Source of the DNA: Chitinivorax sp. B
Lineage (GTDB): Bacteria; Pseudomonadota; Gammaproteobacteria; Burkholderiales; SCOH01
Assembly: GCF_005503445.1 (NCBI RefSeq)
Contig: NZ_SCOH01000002.1
Coordinates: forward strand, 186,001 to 250,000
DNA: 64,000 nt
Direction of reading: 5' to 3'
Every line of letters begins with the position of its first letter. Position 1 is the stretch's first letter. This document shows, one piece after another, positions 37,548-45,712 of the stretch. A model generated the notes under the pieces. It searched no databases. It was not told the origin of the DNA and was given only the letters and a program-made list of their open reading frames with translations. Position numbers and translations under genes: made by a program.

Positions 37548-38561
37548 ATGTTCAACCTACGTTTCGGCTCGTTACTTGCCTGTGTTCTAATCACGTCAGT
37601 TCACGCTGAAACACCTGTCAACCATTTTGACACCCCACCCATTCATGATGCGTTGCACCTGAAAAATCAACGGCCGGTTGCAAGTGCGACATCACGAGAG
37701 TTAGGGGAACATGGTCAAACCATCATTACGGTATTGATTAGACGGGACGGTACTTTGCAGGATGCCAAGATCAAGCAATCATCAGGCTTTCCACGACTGG
37801 ACAATCTGTCATTGGACACGGTCAAGGTCTGGAAATTTGAACCAGGCAGGCGTGATGGCGTACCTGTTGTTGCATCGGTCGACATCCCGTTCGATTTCCC
37901 ACCCGGTGATACGGCCAACAGCATCATTGTTGCTAACGTTAGCTCTCGTAAAGATGCGCCAGAGCTCTGTGGCCACCACTTTCCGAACCCTGATAAATGG
38001 CTGCCACTGAAATCGGAACAACCTCCGGTCAATGACTATCCCAAGACGATTCAGGACCGCGCCATTCCCATCAATCGCTGGGATAAGGAATTCGATTTCG
38101 ATAGCGGGACTAGCCCTTATCTGGCTTTCGAGCTCCCACGTTATGAAATGCCTTACAAAATCAAAGTCACCAGCGTACCTAGTCCCAAGCTGTTCTACCC
38201 GATTTTTGCTTTGCTTGATCGGCAGAAACGCGTAACCCGGTGTATTGCCACAGGCCATCAGTTCATCACCGGCAATTGGTCACGCCATCCCAACTACGTG
38301 ATCGAACTGCCTATTGACCGAGATTCCCGCCGGGATCGCTACCTGATCGTTTTTACAACGGCATTTCAGGCAAATAACGTCGTAACAGACAAAGAGAGCT
38401 ATACGTTAGCAAGTGTGGTGAATAACTATATACTAGCAATGCTGGGTGCAAAACCGGGCGATCCCCCGCCGATTCCGCATGGCTACTATGGCATGCTGCG
38501 TCTTGAAGAAAAGCCGTTGAATATCACAAAGAAACCGGTCGCAGATAGGCATGCACACTAG
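37548..38561 (+). CDS. Secreted TonB-C-terminal/MalM-like fusion protein
   Basis: A 337-residue exported protein (signal MFNLRFGSLLACVLITSVHA). Residues about 40-125 match a TonB C-terminal domain (TVLIRRDGTLQDAKIKQSSG, VKVWKFEPGRRDGVPV, VDIPFDF). The remainder (about 140-320) contains a beta-rich region with FELPRYEMPYKIKVTS and DRQKRVTRCI, reminiscent of the maltose-operon protein MalM. There is no N-terminal TonB anchor helix beyond the cleavable signal, so it is unlikely to energise outer-membrane transport in the ordinary way. ATG 37548 is preferred to the TTG two codons upstream; the ribosome-binding site is weak. Function unknown. Confidence 0.7.
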   Translation: MFNLRFGSLLACVLITSVHAETPVNHFDTPPIHDALHLKNQRPVASATSRELGEHGQTIITVLIRRDGTLQDAKIKQSSGFPRLDNLSLDTVKVWKFEPGRRDGVPVVASVDIPFDFPPGDTANSIIVANVSSRKDAPELCGHHFPNPDKWLPLKSEQPPVNDYPKTIQDRAIPINRWDKEFDFDSGTSPYLAFELPRYEMPYKIKVTSVPSPKLFYPIFALLDRQKRVTRCIATGHQFITGNWSRHPNYVIELPIDRDSRRDRYLIVFTTAFQANNVVTDKESYTLASVVNNYILAMLGAKPGDPPPIPHGYYGMLRLEEKPLNITKKPVADRHAH

Positions 38562-38651
38562 ACACCTACGATGGCGACATCACACTACGTCAAGCATTTT
38601 GTTGACCACGTTTAATGAAAATGCAGCAGAGCTGGAGAGATCAATGCCATG

Positions 38652-39236
38652 CTAAGCAGATGTCTGCTTGAACTGGTATGCAACGTAGCCGACTACTTCC
38701 CGTGAAAGTGAGTACACATCCCGCCATTCATAGTATTCAGCATGCATGTGTCCTGCACTTTCAACCCCAAATTGACGCAGTGCCAGACGAAACCGGGCAA
38801 GATGAAAATACTGGCTGACCAGAATTGGGCGTTGAAATCCTTTGTTCTGCATCAGTGATGCTGTAAATCTGGCTGTTTCATAGGTATTGGTACCTTGGTT
38901 ATCGGTAAAGATAACAGGGTCTGGCACACCTCGGCTAACCAGATAAGCCTTCATTACCGCCGCTTCATCAAAGCCTTCTTTACCAATTCCACCACTCACC
39001 AGAATGGCTGTGCAGTAACCATCCCGATACAGCTTGAGGGCTGCATCAAGCCGACCCTGAAGCCGCCCGGAAGGCGTACCATCCAGATTCACCGTATTAC
39101 CTGGCACAACGGCCAAATCCGCAGGAACCAATCGGTCTTGCAAACCATACAGGCTGATTGCCAACGCACCGATCAGGAAACCGGCAACAGAACAGACCAA
39201 CAGCCAGCGGCATACCCGCTTCAGCACAGCAAACAT
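38652..39236 (-). CDS. YdcF/ElyC-like (DUF218) envelope protein
   Basis: A 194-residue protein with one N-terminal membrane helix (about residues 10-30) and a DUF218 domain: LAVVPGNTVNLDGTPSGRLQGRLDAA, ILVSGGIGKEGFDEA, DNQGTNTYETARF, ILVSQYFHLARFRLAL. These motifs match SanA/ElyC/YdcF-type proteins, which are linked to envelope lipid-carrier metabolism and antibiotic sensitivity. Exact activity is unknown. ATG 39236 avoids a preceding TTG. It lies on the minus strand between the TonB/MalM-like gene and prfA, with a likely transcription link to prfA (78 bases apart). Confidence 0.85.
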   Translation of the reverse strand: MFAVLKRVCRWLLVCSVAGFLIGALAISLYGLQDRLVPADLAVVPGNTVNLDGTPSGRLQGRLDAALKLYRDGYCTAILVSGGIGKEGFDEAAVMKAYLVSRGVPDPVIFTDNQGTNTYETARFTASLMQNKGFQRPILVSQYFHLARFRLALRQFGVESAGHMHAEYYEWRDVYSLSREVVGYVAYQFKQTSA

Positions 39237-39314
39237 AAGTGGCAATTTCCGGATTGTCCTGGAATCAAATGCCCAATGACCAAGTCACGGTCAAACTGAT
39301 CATCTTGCTCGTGA

Positions 39315-40394
39315 TCAATCTTCACCCATTGCGGCCAACAGTTCAGCTTGGTGCTCGCTCAACAGGGCCTGTGTCAGCTCAAACAGGTCGCCATCCATGA
39401 TGGCATCCAGCTTATAGAGGGTAAGGTTGATGCGATGGTCGGTCATGCGGCCCTGTGGAAAGTTGTAAGTGCGAATACGCTCAGAGCGGTCTCCAGAGCC
39501 AACCAGGCTCTTGCGAGTCGCCGCTTCTTTGGCCTGGCGTTCACGCAATTCCTTGTCTTTGATGCGAGCAGCCAACACAGACAAAGCACGCGCCTTATTC
39601 TTGTGTTGTGAACGATCATCCTGACACTCCACCACAATGCCGGTCGGCAGGTGGGTAATTCGTACCGCCGAGTCGGTCTTATTGATGTGCTGGCCACCTG
39701 CGCCACTAGCGCGGAAGGTATCAACACGGATGTCTTCGGTGCGGATTTCAACCTCAGCCATTTCGTCCGCCTCCGGCATGACCGCGACAGTGCAGGCTGA
39801 TGTGTGAATGCGGCCCTGGGTTTCAGTAGCGGGCACACGTTGAACACGATGGCCGCCGGATTCGAATTTCAGTTTTGAATAGGCACCAAAACCGACAACA
39901 CGAGCGATCACTTCCTTGAAACCACCTAAGTCTGATTCACTGGCAGAGATAATCTCGACCTGCCAGCGATTACGCTCTGCAAAGCGGGAATACATGCGAA
40001 ACAAATCCGCTGCAAACAAGGCCGATTCGTCCCCGCCAGTACCCGCCCGAATTTCCAGGAAGATATTGCGTTCGTCATTGGGGTCGCGTGGCAACAGCAA
40101 CATTTGCAGTTCGCGATCAAGTTGCTCAAGCTTGCCCTCGTTGTCTTCAATTTCGGCTTCGGCAAACTCTTTCATATCTGGATCAGACAACAGCTCCTGC
40201 GCTGTTTCGATATCGGCCTGGCATTGCTGGAAAGTATGATACAACGCTACCACCGGCGTGATTTCAGCGTGCTCGCGGTTCAGCTTGCGATATTGGTCCA
40301 TATCACGCGTGGCCTCCTCACTGGCGAGCAACAAATTAACCTCATCCAAGCGATCGGCAAGTTGAGCGAGTTTGGCAGCAATACTGGGTTTCAT
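39315..40394 (-). CDS. prfA: Peptide chain release factor 1
   Basis: A 359-residue release factor for UAA and UAG codons. The stop-codon-recognition motif is PAT ([12 protein letters not shown]) and the peptidyl-hydrolysis motif is Gly233-Gly234-Gln235 (AGGQHINK), the Gln at the position known from E. coli. ATG 40394 starts [14 protein letters not shown]; the frame is open upstream without a convincing start. The normal partner hemA lies further upstream in the same direction, separated here by a plus-strand gene of unknown function. prmC is not adjacent. Confidence 0.97.
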   Translation of the reverse strand: MKPSIAAKLAQLADRLDEVNLLLASEEATRDMDQYRKLNREHAEITPVVALYHTFQQCQADIETAQELLSDPDMKEFAEAEIEDNEGKLEQLDRELQMLLLPRDPNDERNIFLEIRAGTGGDESALFAADLFRMYSRFAERNRWQVEIISASESDLGGFKEVIARVVGFGAYSKLKFESGGHRVQRVPATETQGRIHTSACTVAVMPEADEMAEVEIRTEDIRVDTFRASGAGGQHINKTDSAVRITHLPTGIVVECQDDRSQHKNKARALSVLAARIKDKELRERQAKEAATRKSLVGSGDRSERIRTYNFPQGRMTDHRINLTLYKLDAIMDGDLFELTQALLSEHQAELLAAMGED

Positions 40395-40707
40395 GAATGT
40401 TCTTGAGGCACAGGCAAGGGCGCGATTATGCACTGAAAATCTACAGGGCGAAATCGTTGACACAGATACTTTATCATTTGGCACCAATCTCAACCCAAGC
40501 TAAAAACAGGCTGTGCCTGGCCAAAGCCATCATCAAGCTCTTGCTCGTCATCTGTTTGATCAAATTAAGAGCAAACGGGTCCACAGCCAATAAAATTGAT
40601 ACAGTCAAGATGGCTAGATATCGATATTGAATGACATTTTGTTGATAGCGAGCCAAGTACAACTCAATCCACAATGAACATGCTTTCAACTGCCTGTGAG
40701 CCATGCC
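40395..40707. other. Divergent intergenic region between prfA and an unknown gene
   Basis: About 313 bases. It must hold the start signals of prfA (minus) and of the 40708 gene (plus), but no pair of boxes stands out. A TTGACA at about 40457 lacks a -10 at the right distance. No RNA gene, repeat or small protein frame with support was seen. Confidence 0.4.
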
Positions 40708-41385
40708 ATGTCGACCTCTACCACGTTTCATTGCCAACCCGATGTGCAAGTACTTGTTGATGAATTGACTCGATCACCCGCCAAGTTACCAGCCTGGCTT
40801 GCCGCAGACTGCGAAGTCCTACATGACAACGAGCCTGTCGCAAGCTTACCCCTAACCCTTGTAGATCAGGTATTAACCACCATACAGATCAAAGCAACCC
40901 TGGCACATGGTGACTATCAGACCTTGTTGCTGACAGCACACTATTGTGACGTTACACAACAAACTCACCAATACGACTATCAAGTTCTGCTTCGTTGGCA
41001 GCAGAGTCAAATCATCTTTTGGCATACCTATCGTCTTTGCCAACCACATCAGATCAATAACGCACTTTCCTCGGTCAATCATGAAATTGTGGCCAACGGT
41101 GAACATTTACCCGTCGTGAAATTGAAAGATGGCACTCCAGTACAAACGGGCACTGTCGCCGCCATGCTGGTCAATGTGGCTCGCTATAACACTGGCGAAC
41201 GGGGCCAAATGGAGGAGGCTCTGGCTTTATCGGTTCCCACCTTGATCAAGGTGGGTTTGTTTGATTTGTTTTCACCGGCAGAATGGCAAGCTGGTAACAA
41301 TGCCGGGCGTCGACTGGTTGGGCAACTTGGCGAGGCGTATTTGAATACCCACGGTCAGGGCACTCAGAACACGCCCAGTGCATGA
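40708..41385 (+). CDS. Protein of unknown function between prfA and hemA
   Basis: A 225-residue soluble-looking protein with two parts. The N-terminal 120 residues are beta-rich (YQTLLLTAHYCDVTQQ; YQVLLRWQQSQIIFW). The C-terminal 100 are helical and better conserved in character (VKLKDGTPVQTGTVAAMLVN, YNTGERGQMEEALALSVPTL, NNAGRRLVGQLGEAYL). No catalytic motif or export signal was recognised. I chose ATG 40708; a GTG four codons upstream is possible. It interrupts the usual hemA-prfA order in the opposite orientation. No terminator is apparent at its convergent end with hemA. Confidence 0.65.
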   Translation: MSTSTTFHCQPDVQVLVDELTRSPAKLPAWLAADCEVLHDNEPVASLPLTLVDQVLTTIQIKATLAHGDYQTLLLTAHYCDVTQQTHQYDYQVLLRWQQSQIIFWHTYRLCQPHQINNALSSVNHEIVANGEHLPVVKLKDGTPVQTGTVAAMLVNVARYNTGERGQMEEALALSVPTLIKVGLFDLFSPAEWQAGNNAGRRLVGQLGEAYLNTHGQGTQNTPSA

Positions 41386-41469
41386 CAATGTGGTAGTTCT
41401 TGTCCGCTACAGACGTCAATTACATTATCCAGTTTGCCCTAATTCTGATTAAGAGCGACAGGTTGTTTG

Positions 41470-42717
41470 TCAGTCATGTATGCCATAGATACGTGTGATC
41501 AGTGCCAGCGTATCCTCACGCTCAGTAACAGCGGCTTTGCTGAGGGCTTGGGTCGGGGGGTGGATCAGTTTGTTGGTGAGACCTTGTGACAGGGACTCCA
41601 AGACCGTACAGGGGTCCTCGCCTTTTTCAAGCAACTTCAACGCTCGCTCAACCTCCTGTCGACGCAGCCGTTCTGCCTTGTCACGCAAAGCACGAATGAC
41701 AGGCACCACTTCACGTGTGTTGAGCCAAGTCATGAACTCAATCACTTTGCCTTCTATGATGGTTTCCGCTTCACTGACTGCCAACTGACGACGCTCTCGG
41801 CCTTCCTGCACCACAACGGCCAAGTCGTCCACGGTGTACAGATAGACATCATCCATCTCGCCAACCTCTGGCTCCACATCACGCGGTACCGCCAAATCCA
41901 CCATGAAAATCGGTTTGTGTTTGCGCTGTTTGATGGCCCGTTCAACCATTCCCTTACCAAGAATCGGAAGTGTGGAAGCAGTTGAGGTCACGACAATATC
42001 GTGCTGGGGCAACACGGCTGGCAACTCGGACAACAACACGGCCTTGGCACCAATGCGGCCAGCCAACGCCTCTCCACGCTCCATAGTCCGGTTGGCTACA
42101 GTCATGGACTTAGGATGTTGTGCGGCAAAGTAGGTAGCACAAAGCTCGATCATCTCGCCCGCGCCAATGAACAACACATTGGTGTGGGATACACTGGGAA
42201 ACAGTCGCTCTGCCAACCGAACACTGGCTGCTGCCATCGATACTGAATTGGCACCGATTTCAGTACGGGTTCGAACTTCCTTCGCAACAGAAAAGGTTCG
42301 TTGAAACAGAGTGTTCAGCAGTTGTCCCATCGTACCAGCCTGCTCGGCAACCCGGACAGCATCCTTCATCTGCCCCAGAATCTGTGCTTCACCGAGCACC
42401 ATGGAATCCAACCCTGATGCAACACGGAAAGCATGACGTACTGCTTCGCTTTCCGGCAAACGGTAAAGATAAGGCTCGACTTTTCCAATGGGTAATTCGT
42501 GATAACCTGCCAACCAATCCACGACCACACCGGGATCTTGGGTGTTACAGTAGATTTCGGTTCGATTGCAGGTAGAGACAATCGCGGCTTCCGCCACACG
42601 GGGGCGGGCTATCAGGTCACGCAGCGCTTGGGCCACGCTGTCAGCTGGAAATGCCACACGCTCGCGCACAGACAAGGGCGCAGTCTGATGATTAAGGCCG
42701 AAAGCGAACAAATGCAT
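41470..42717 (-). CDS. hemA: Glutamyl-tRNA reductase
   Basis: A 415-residue enzyme that reduces glutamyl-tRNA to glutamate-1-semialdehyde, the first step of C5 haem synthesis. The catalytic Cys50 lies in ATCNRTEIY-like sequence ([12 protein letters not shown]), followed by the shikimate/NADPH-binding region ([13 protein letters not shown]) and a helical dimerisation domain with a ribosome-independent C-terminus. ATG 42717 ([20 protein letters not shown]) is the family start; the frame is open 16 codons upstream without support. Faces the response-regulator gene across a 292-base intergenic region rich in CCGAC inverted repeats. Confidence 0.96.
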   Translation of the reverse strand: MHLFAFGLNHQTAPLSVRERVAFPADSVAQALRDLIARPRVAEAAIVSTCNRTEIYCNTQDPGVVVDWLAGYHELPIGKVEPYLYRLPESEAVRHAFRVASGLDSMVLGEAQILGQMKDAVRVAEQAGTMGQLLNTLFQRTFSVAKEVRTRTEIGANSVSMAAASVRLAERLFPSVSHTNVLFIGAGEMIELCATYFAAQHPKSMTVANRTMERGEALAGRIGAKAVLLSELPAVLPQHDIVVTSTASTLPILGKGMVERAIKQRKHKPIFMVDLAVPRDVEPEVGEMDDVYLYTVDDLAVVVQEGRERRQLAVSEAETIIEGKVIEFMTWLNTREVVPVIRALRDKAERLRRQEVERALKLLEKGEDPCTVLESLSQGLTNKLIHPPTQALSKAAVTEREDTLALITRIYGIHD

Positions 42718-42884
42718 GGCGCAACGATGAAACGAGTGGATTATATAGTTTACCCGATGCAGCACATGAATGAGGTGTGTTTTACCAATGTGCTACATTG
42801 AGGGCCTCAATCGATACGATTTTGCTTAAAAGTATCCATCGGCATATACCGACCCAACAATATCGCCGACCTGCAATCCGGCAA

Positions 42885-42925
42885 AAGTCGGAAGACCTCT
42901 GACGGACATTCCGACTTATGTCGGA
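42885..42925. repeat. Overlapping inverted repeats, possible operator
   Basis: AAGTCGGAA (42885-42893) and TTCCGACTT (42909-42917) form a perfect 9-bp pair, and TCCGAC-TTAT-GTCGGA (42910-42925) forms a second one that shares an arm. The core GTCGGA therefore occurs three times within 41 bases, 85 bases before the response-regulator start and divergent from hemA. This spacing suits a repressor or activator site; which protein binds is unknown. Confidence 0.5.
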
Positions 42926-43009
42926 GTCCAATCAGCCATATGGCGGACTACCGTAATGCAGCATTCCGCGTTACCCTTAACACTAACGTAATAGCCACTG
43001 GAAGCTGCC

Positions 43010-43666
43010 ATGAAAATCTTGGTGATCGATGACCATCACCTTTTCCGGGAAGGCTTGCGCTACATGCTGCAGAGTCTCGACCAACAGGTGGACGTCACGC
43101 AATGCGGGAGCGTTGAGGAAGCGGAAGATCTGGCGGATGAGCGGCAGGATATCGACGTCATACTGCTGGATATGAAGCTGCCAGGTAAGTGCGAGATCGA
43201 CGCAGTCAATGCAGTGCACAACGCTTTCCCCGATGCCCGCTTGGTTGTGCTGTCAGGCGAAACCTCGCCGGATCTGGTCAATATGGCAATTGGTGCAGGC
43301 GCAATGGGTTATATCCCCAAAACGACCAGCCCGGATGTCATGTTGAGTGCACTGCGCCTGATTCTGGCCAACGGCATTTATCTGCCGGCCGATATCTTGT
43401 TGGCTGCCCGCGTCAGTCAGCCGATACCGGAAATTATCGACCATGACATTGAACCGCACTTCTCGCTGGATGAGCTATCTGACCGTCAGCGTGAGGTGTT
43501 GCGCCTGCTGATTCACGGTGCACCCAACAAGCGCATTGCCACTGAACTAGATATTGGCGAAGCCACCGTCAAGTCACATTTGACTGCGGTCTTCAAGGCA
43601 CTGGGCGCGCGCAATCGGACAGAAGCTGTTTATGCTGCAGCCCGGGCAGGCATTCGCTTCGAATAA
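43010..43666 (+). CDS. NarL/LuxR-family response regulator
   Basis: A 218-residue two-component regulator. The receiver has Asp9/Asp10 (VIDDHHLFREG), phosphoacceptor Asp54 (ILLDMKLPG) and a conserved Lys (YIPKTTSPD). The C-terminal HTH is LuxR type: LSDRQREVLRLLIHGAPNKR and IATELDIGEATVKSHLTAVF. It probably binds DNA as a phosphorylated dimer. The convergent hybrid histidine kinase (43852-45675) is the likely partner by proximity. A cluster of GTCGGA inverted repeats upstream (42885-42925) could be its own operator. Confidence 0.93.
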   Translation: MKILVIDDHHLFREGLRYMLQSLDQQVDVTQCGSVEEAEDLADERQDIDVILLDMKLPGKCEIDAVNAVHNAFPDARLVVLSGETSPDLVNMAIGAGAMGYIPKTTSPDVMLSALRLILANGIYLPADILLAARVSQPIPEIIDHDIEPHFSLDELSDRQREVLRLLIHGAPNKRIATELDIGEATVKSHLTAVFKALGARNRTEAVYAAARAGIRFE

Positions 43667-43734
43667 ATTATTGTACTTCGACCGGTAGACACCACCAGGC
43701 GCTGGCCTGCTACTTGACTTTTGCTATTGATCAG

Positions 43735-43762
43735 GCCCCGCACATGCGGGGCTTTGTTTTGC
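43735..43762 (+). terminator. Terminator after the response regulator
   Basis: GCCCCGC and GCGGGGC with a four-base ACAT loop (43735-43752), followed by TTTGTTTTGC. It lies about 70 bases after the response-regulator stop and 90 before the convergent kinase end. Confidence 0.85.
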
Positions 43763-43851
43763 ACGAGATACTGATGAGTGAAATACCGAATAGCCGCCAG
43801 AATTACCTGCTTAGCATCCACGCAATTTCAGGGACGATAACCAAGCTCCCG

Positions 43852-45675
43852 CTATTGGGTACTGATCAGCCAATTGGACAGCACATCGGCTGGTACGGGC
43901 TTCTGGAATACTGGTACTTCTGGCAACGCACTGGTTGGAGTCCAGTTGGCTTCACTTTCACCGGTGATAATGGACGATGGCAAATCTTCGTAAAGCTGTC
44001 GCAACGAAATGATGGCATCAAAACCATTGAAGCCATCGGCAAGCCGAAAGTCTGTAATCAGCGCATCAGGGCGGATATCAGTTCCCTGCAATGCCTCTAC
44101 CGCCGCAGATGCCGATTCATACACCAACGACCGGCAGCCCCACGATTCAAGCAAGCTATGCATGGCAATCCGGCCACGCGAATCGTCTTCGATGACCACC
44201 ACCGTCATGCCACGCAAACCTTCCGTGGATTCAACCGTAGGCAACGCTTCAGGAATGACCGGCTGTGCTATTCGCCCAAGCGGCATACTCACCGAGATCG
44301 TAGTACCTTTACCAGGCTTCGAATCCAACATCAAACGGTGGTCCAGCAGATCACAAAGACGACGCACGATCGACAGGCCAAGCCCAGCGCCCTTTTCCGA
44401 ATCCCGCGAAGGGTTATGCAATTGGTAGAACTCGTCAAATACAAATGGTTGGTCTTGTTCACGAATACCAATACCAGTATCGCTGATGGATACAATGATT
44501 TCGTGCTCTTGACGTTTGACTCTGACAGTCACACCACCGGCAGCTGTGTACTTGATGGCATTGTCGACCAGATTACGCAATACCCGTTCGATCAGGAAGG
44601 GGTCCGTCACAGCCACAACATCATCCGCTTCGAGCTTCAGCGACAACTGTTTGGCAGCTGCTTTGGGTTGGTACTCGCTAACGATATTTTCGACCAATGG
44701 CTTGACCCGGGTTGCCACCCAGTTGGCTTGTACCGCACCTGCATCAAGCCTGGACAAATCAAGCAACCCGCTAAACAACCGATTAAGCGAATCGGCGGAA
44801 TGACGGATATGCTGAACAAAGATCTGACGCTGTTCGGTCGACGCCGTATCCAACAGACCAGAGAACAGCACCAATGCATGCAATGGTTGCCGCAAATCAT
44901 GGCTGGCTGCAGCCAGAAAGCGGGTTTTCATCAAATTGGCCTGTTCGGCCTGCCTTAATGCGGATTCAGCGTTTTGTTTCTCTTGCTCCAAGCGTTTGAC
45001 CAGTTCCAGATTTTCATAGCGCATCCGCAAACTGGCATCGAATTCATCCTTGATCTGGCGGGAAAATCTCACCAAGGTTGCCAACAGCCCCAACAGTACC
45101 ACACCAATCGGCAAACCAGATGGCCCCAGACCGAACCAGAATATGGCTGCCGAGACCAGATTGATGGTTGCACCTACAGTAAACGTAGGCGGATGGGTCG
45201 ACATATTGACCAAGGCAGCCACCGCGTAGACGCACTGGAGAATGGTCACCAGGAAGATGGCCGTGTAATCGGTAGCACCCACACCAATCCACCAGATACC
45301 GCTACCAACAATCATTGCATTCAAGGCGACGAAGAGCAGCAGACTGCGTTGTGCAAGCACAATCTCGCGTTCATCACCATGTTCAATTCGATCCAACCAA
45401 TGACGGCAGGTCCCTGGTACAAACACCCAGACTACTGCCAACGGCACTATCCATGCGCATACACGCCACCAAGGCACCATCGTGGAAAACACCCCGATGA
45501 TGACTGCACCAGTCAGCACAATCGTTGGACGCATCAGCATGATCTGGCTGGCCCTCAATCGCACCGACTCACGGGCAGCCTCAACTGCAACCCGACCTCG
45601 TTGTGCAAGCCGCTGGGCCAGCAGTGCCGGGCTGATCAGCATGCCAAGACCTGATCTCTCGATATGACTAGACAT
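43852..45675 (-). CDS. Hybrid membrane histidine kinase with C-terminal receiver
   Basis: A 607-residue sensor kinase. About six hydrophobic segments fill residues 50-190 with no large periplasmic loop, suggesting a membrane-buried or membrane-proximal sensor. A coiled coil leads to the HisKA motif (AAASHDLRQPLHAL; His259), then the HATPase domain (NLVDNAIKYTA, ISDTGIGI, GAGLGLSIVRRL) and a receiver with Asp542 (LITDFRLADG). The HDLRQPLHA type often pairs with LuxR-type regulators such as the one convergent here. ATG 45675 was kept as the longest; ATG 45642 has an AGG upstream and is possible. Only 37 bases separate it from the divergent trifunctional gene. The input signal is unknown. Confidence 0.92.
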   Translation of the reverse strand: MSSHIERSGLGMLISPALLAQRLAQRGRVAVEAARESVRLRASQIMLMRPTIVLTGAVIIGVFSTMVPWWRVCAWIVPLAVVWVFVPGTCRHWLDRIEHGDEREIVLAQRSLLLFVALNAMIVGSGIWWIGVGATDYTAIFLVTILQCVYAVAALVNMSTHPPTFTVGATINLVSAAIFWFGLGPSGLPIGVVLLGLLATLVRFSRQIKDEFDASLRMRYENLELVKRLEQEKQNAESALRQAEQANLMKTRFLAAASHDLRQPLHALVLFSGLLDTASTEQRQIFVQHIRHSADSLNRLFSGLLDLSRLDAGAVQANWVATRVKPLVENIVSEYQPKAAAKQLSLKLEADDVVAVTDPFLIERVLRNLVDNAIKYTAAGGVTVRVKRQEHEIIVSISDTGIGIREQDQPFVFDEFYQLHNPSRDSEKGAGLGLSIVRRLCDLLDHRLMLDSKPGKGTTISVSMPLGRIAQPVIPEALPTVESTEGLRGMTVVVIEDDSRGRIAMHSLLESWGCRSLVYESASAAVEALQGTDIRPDALITDFRLADGFNGFDAIISLRQLYEDLPSSIITGESEANWTPTSALPEVPVFQKPVPADVLSNWLISTQ

Positions 45676-45712
45676 GCCACATCACACATTCATTCGCAGG
45701 GGAGACGTCATC

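Noticed and set aside
40457-40462. TTGACA as a prfA-region promoter
   Set aside because: No -10 box lies at 16-18 bases on the same strand, so the match is not supported.
43714-44958. A 414-codon open frame on the plus strand opposite the hybrid kinase
   Set aside because: It mirrors the kinase coding strand, lacks any family motif or ribosome-binding site, and has the odd composition expected of an antisense frame.
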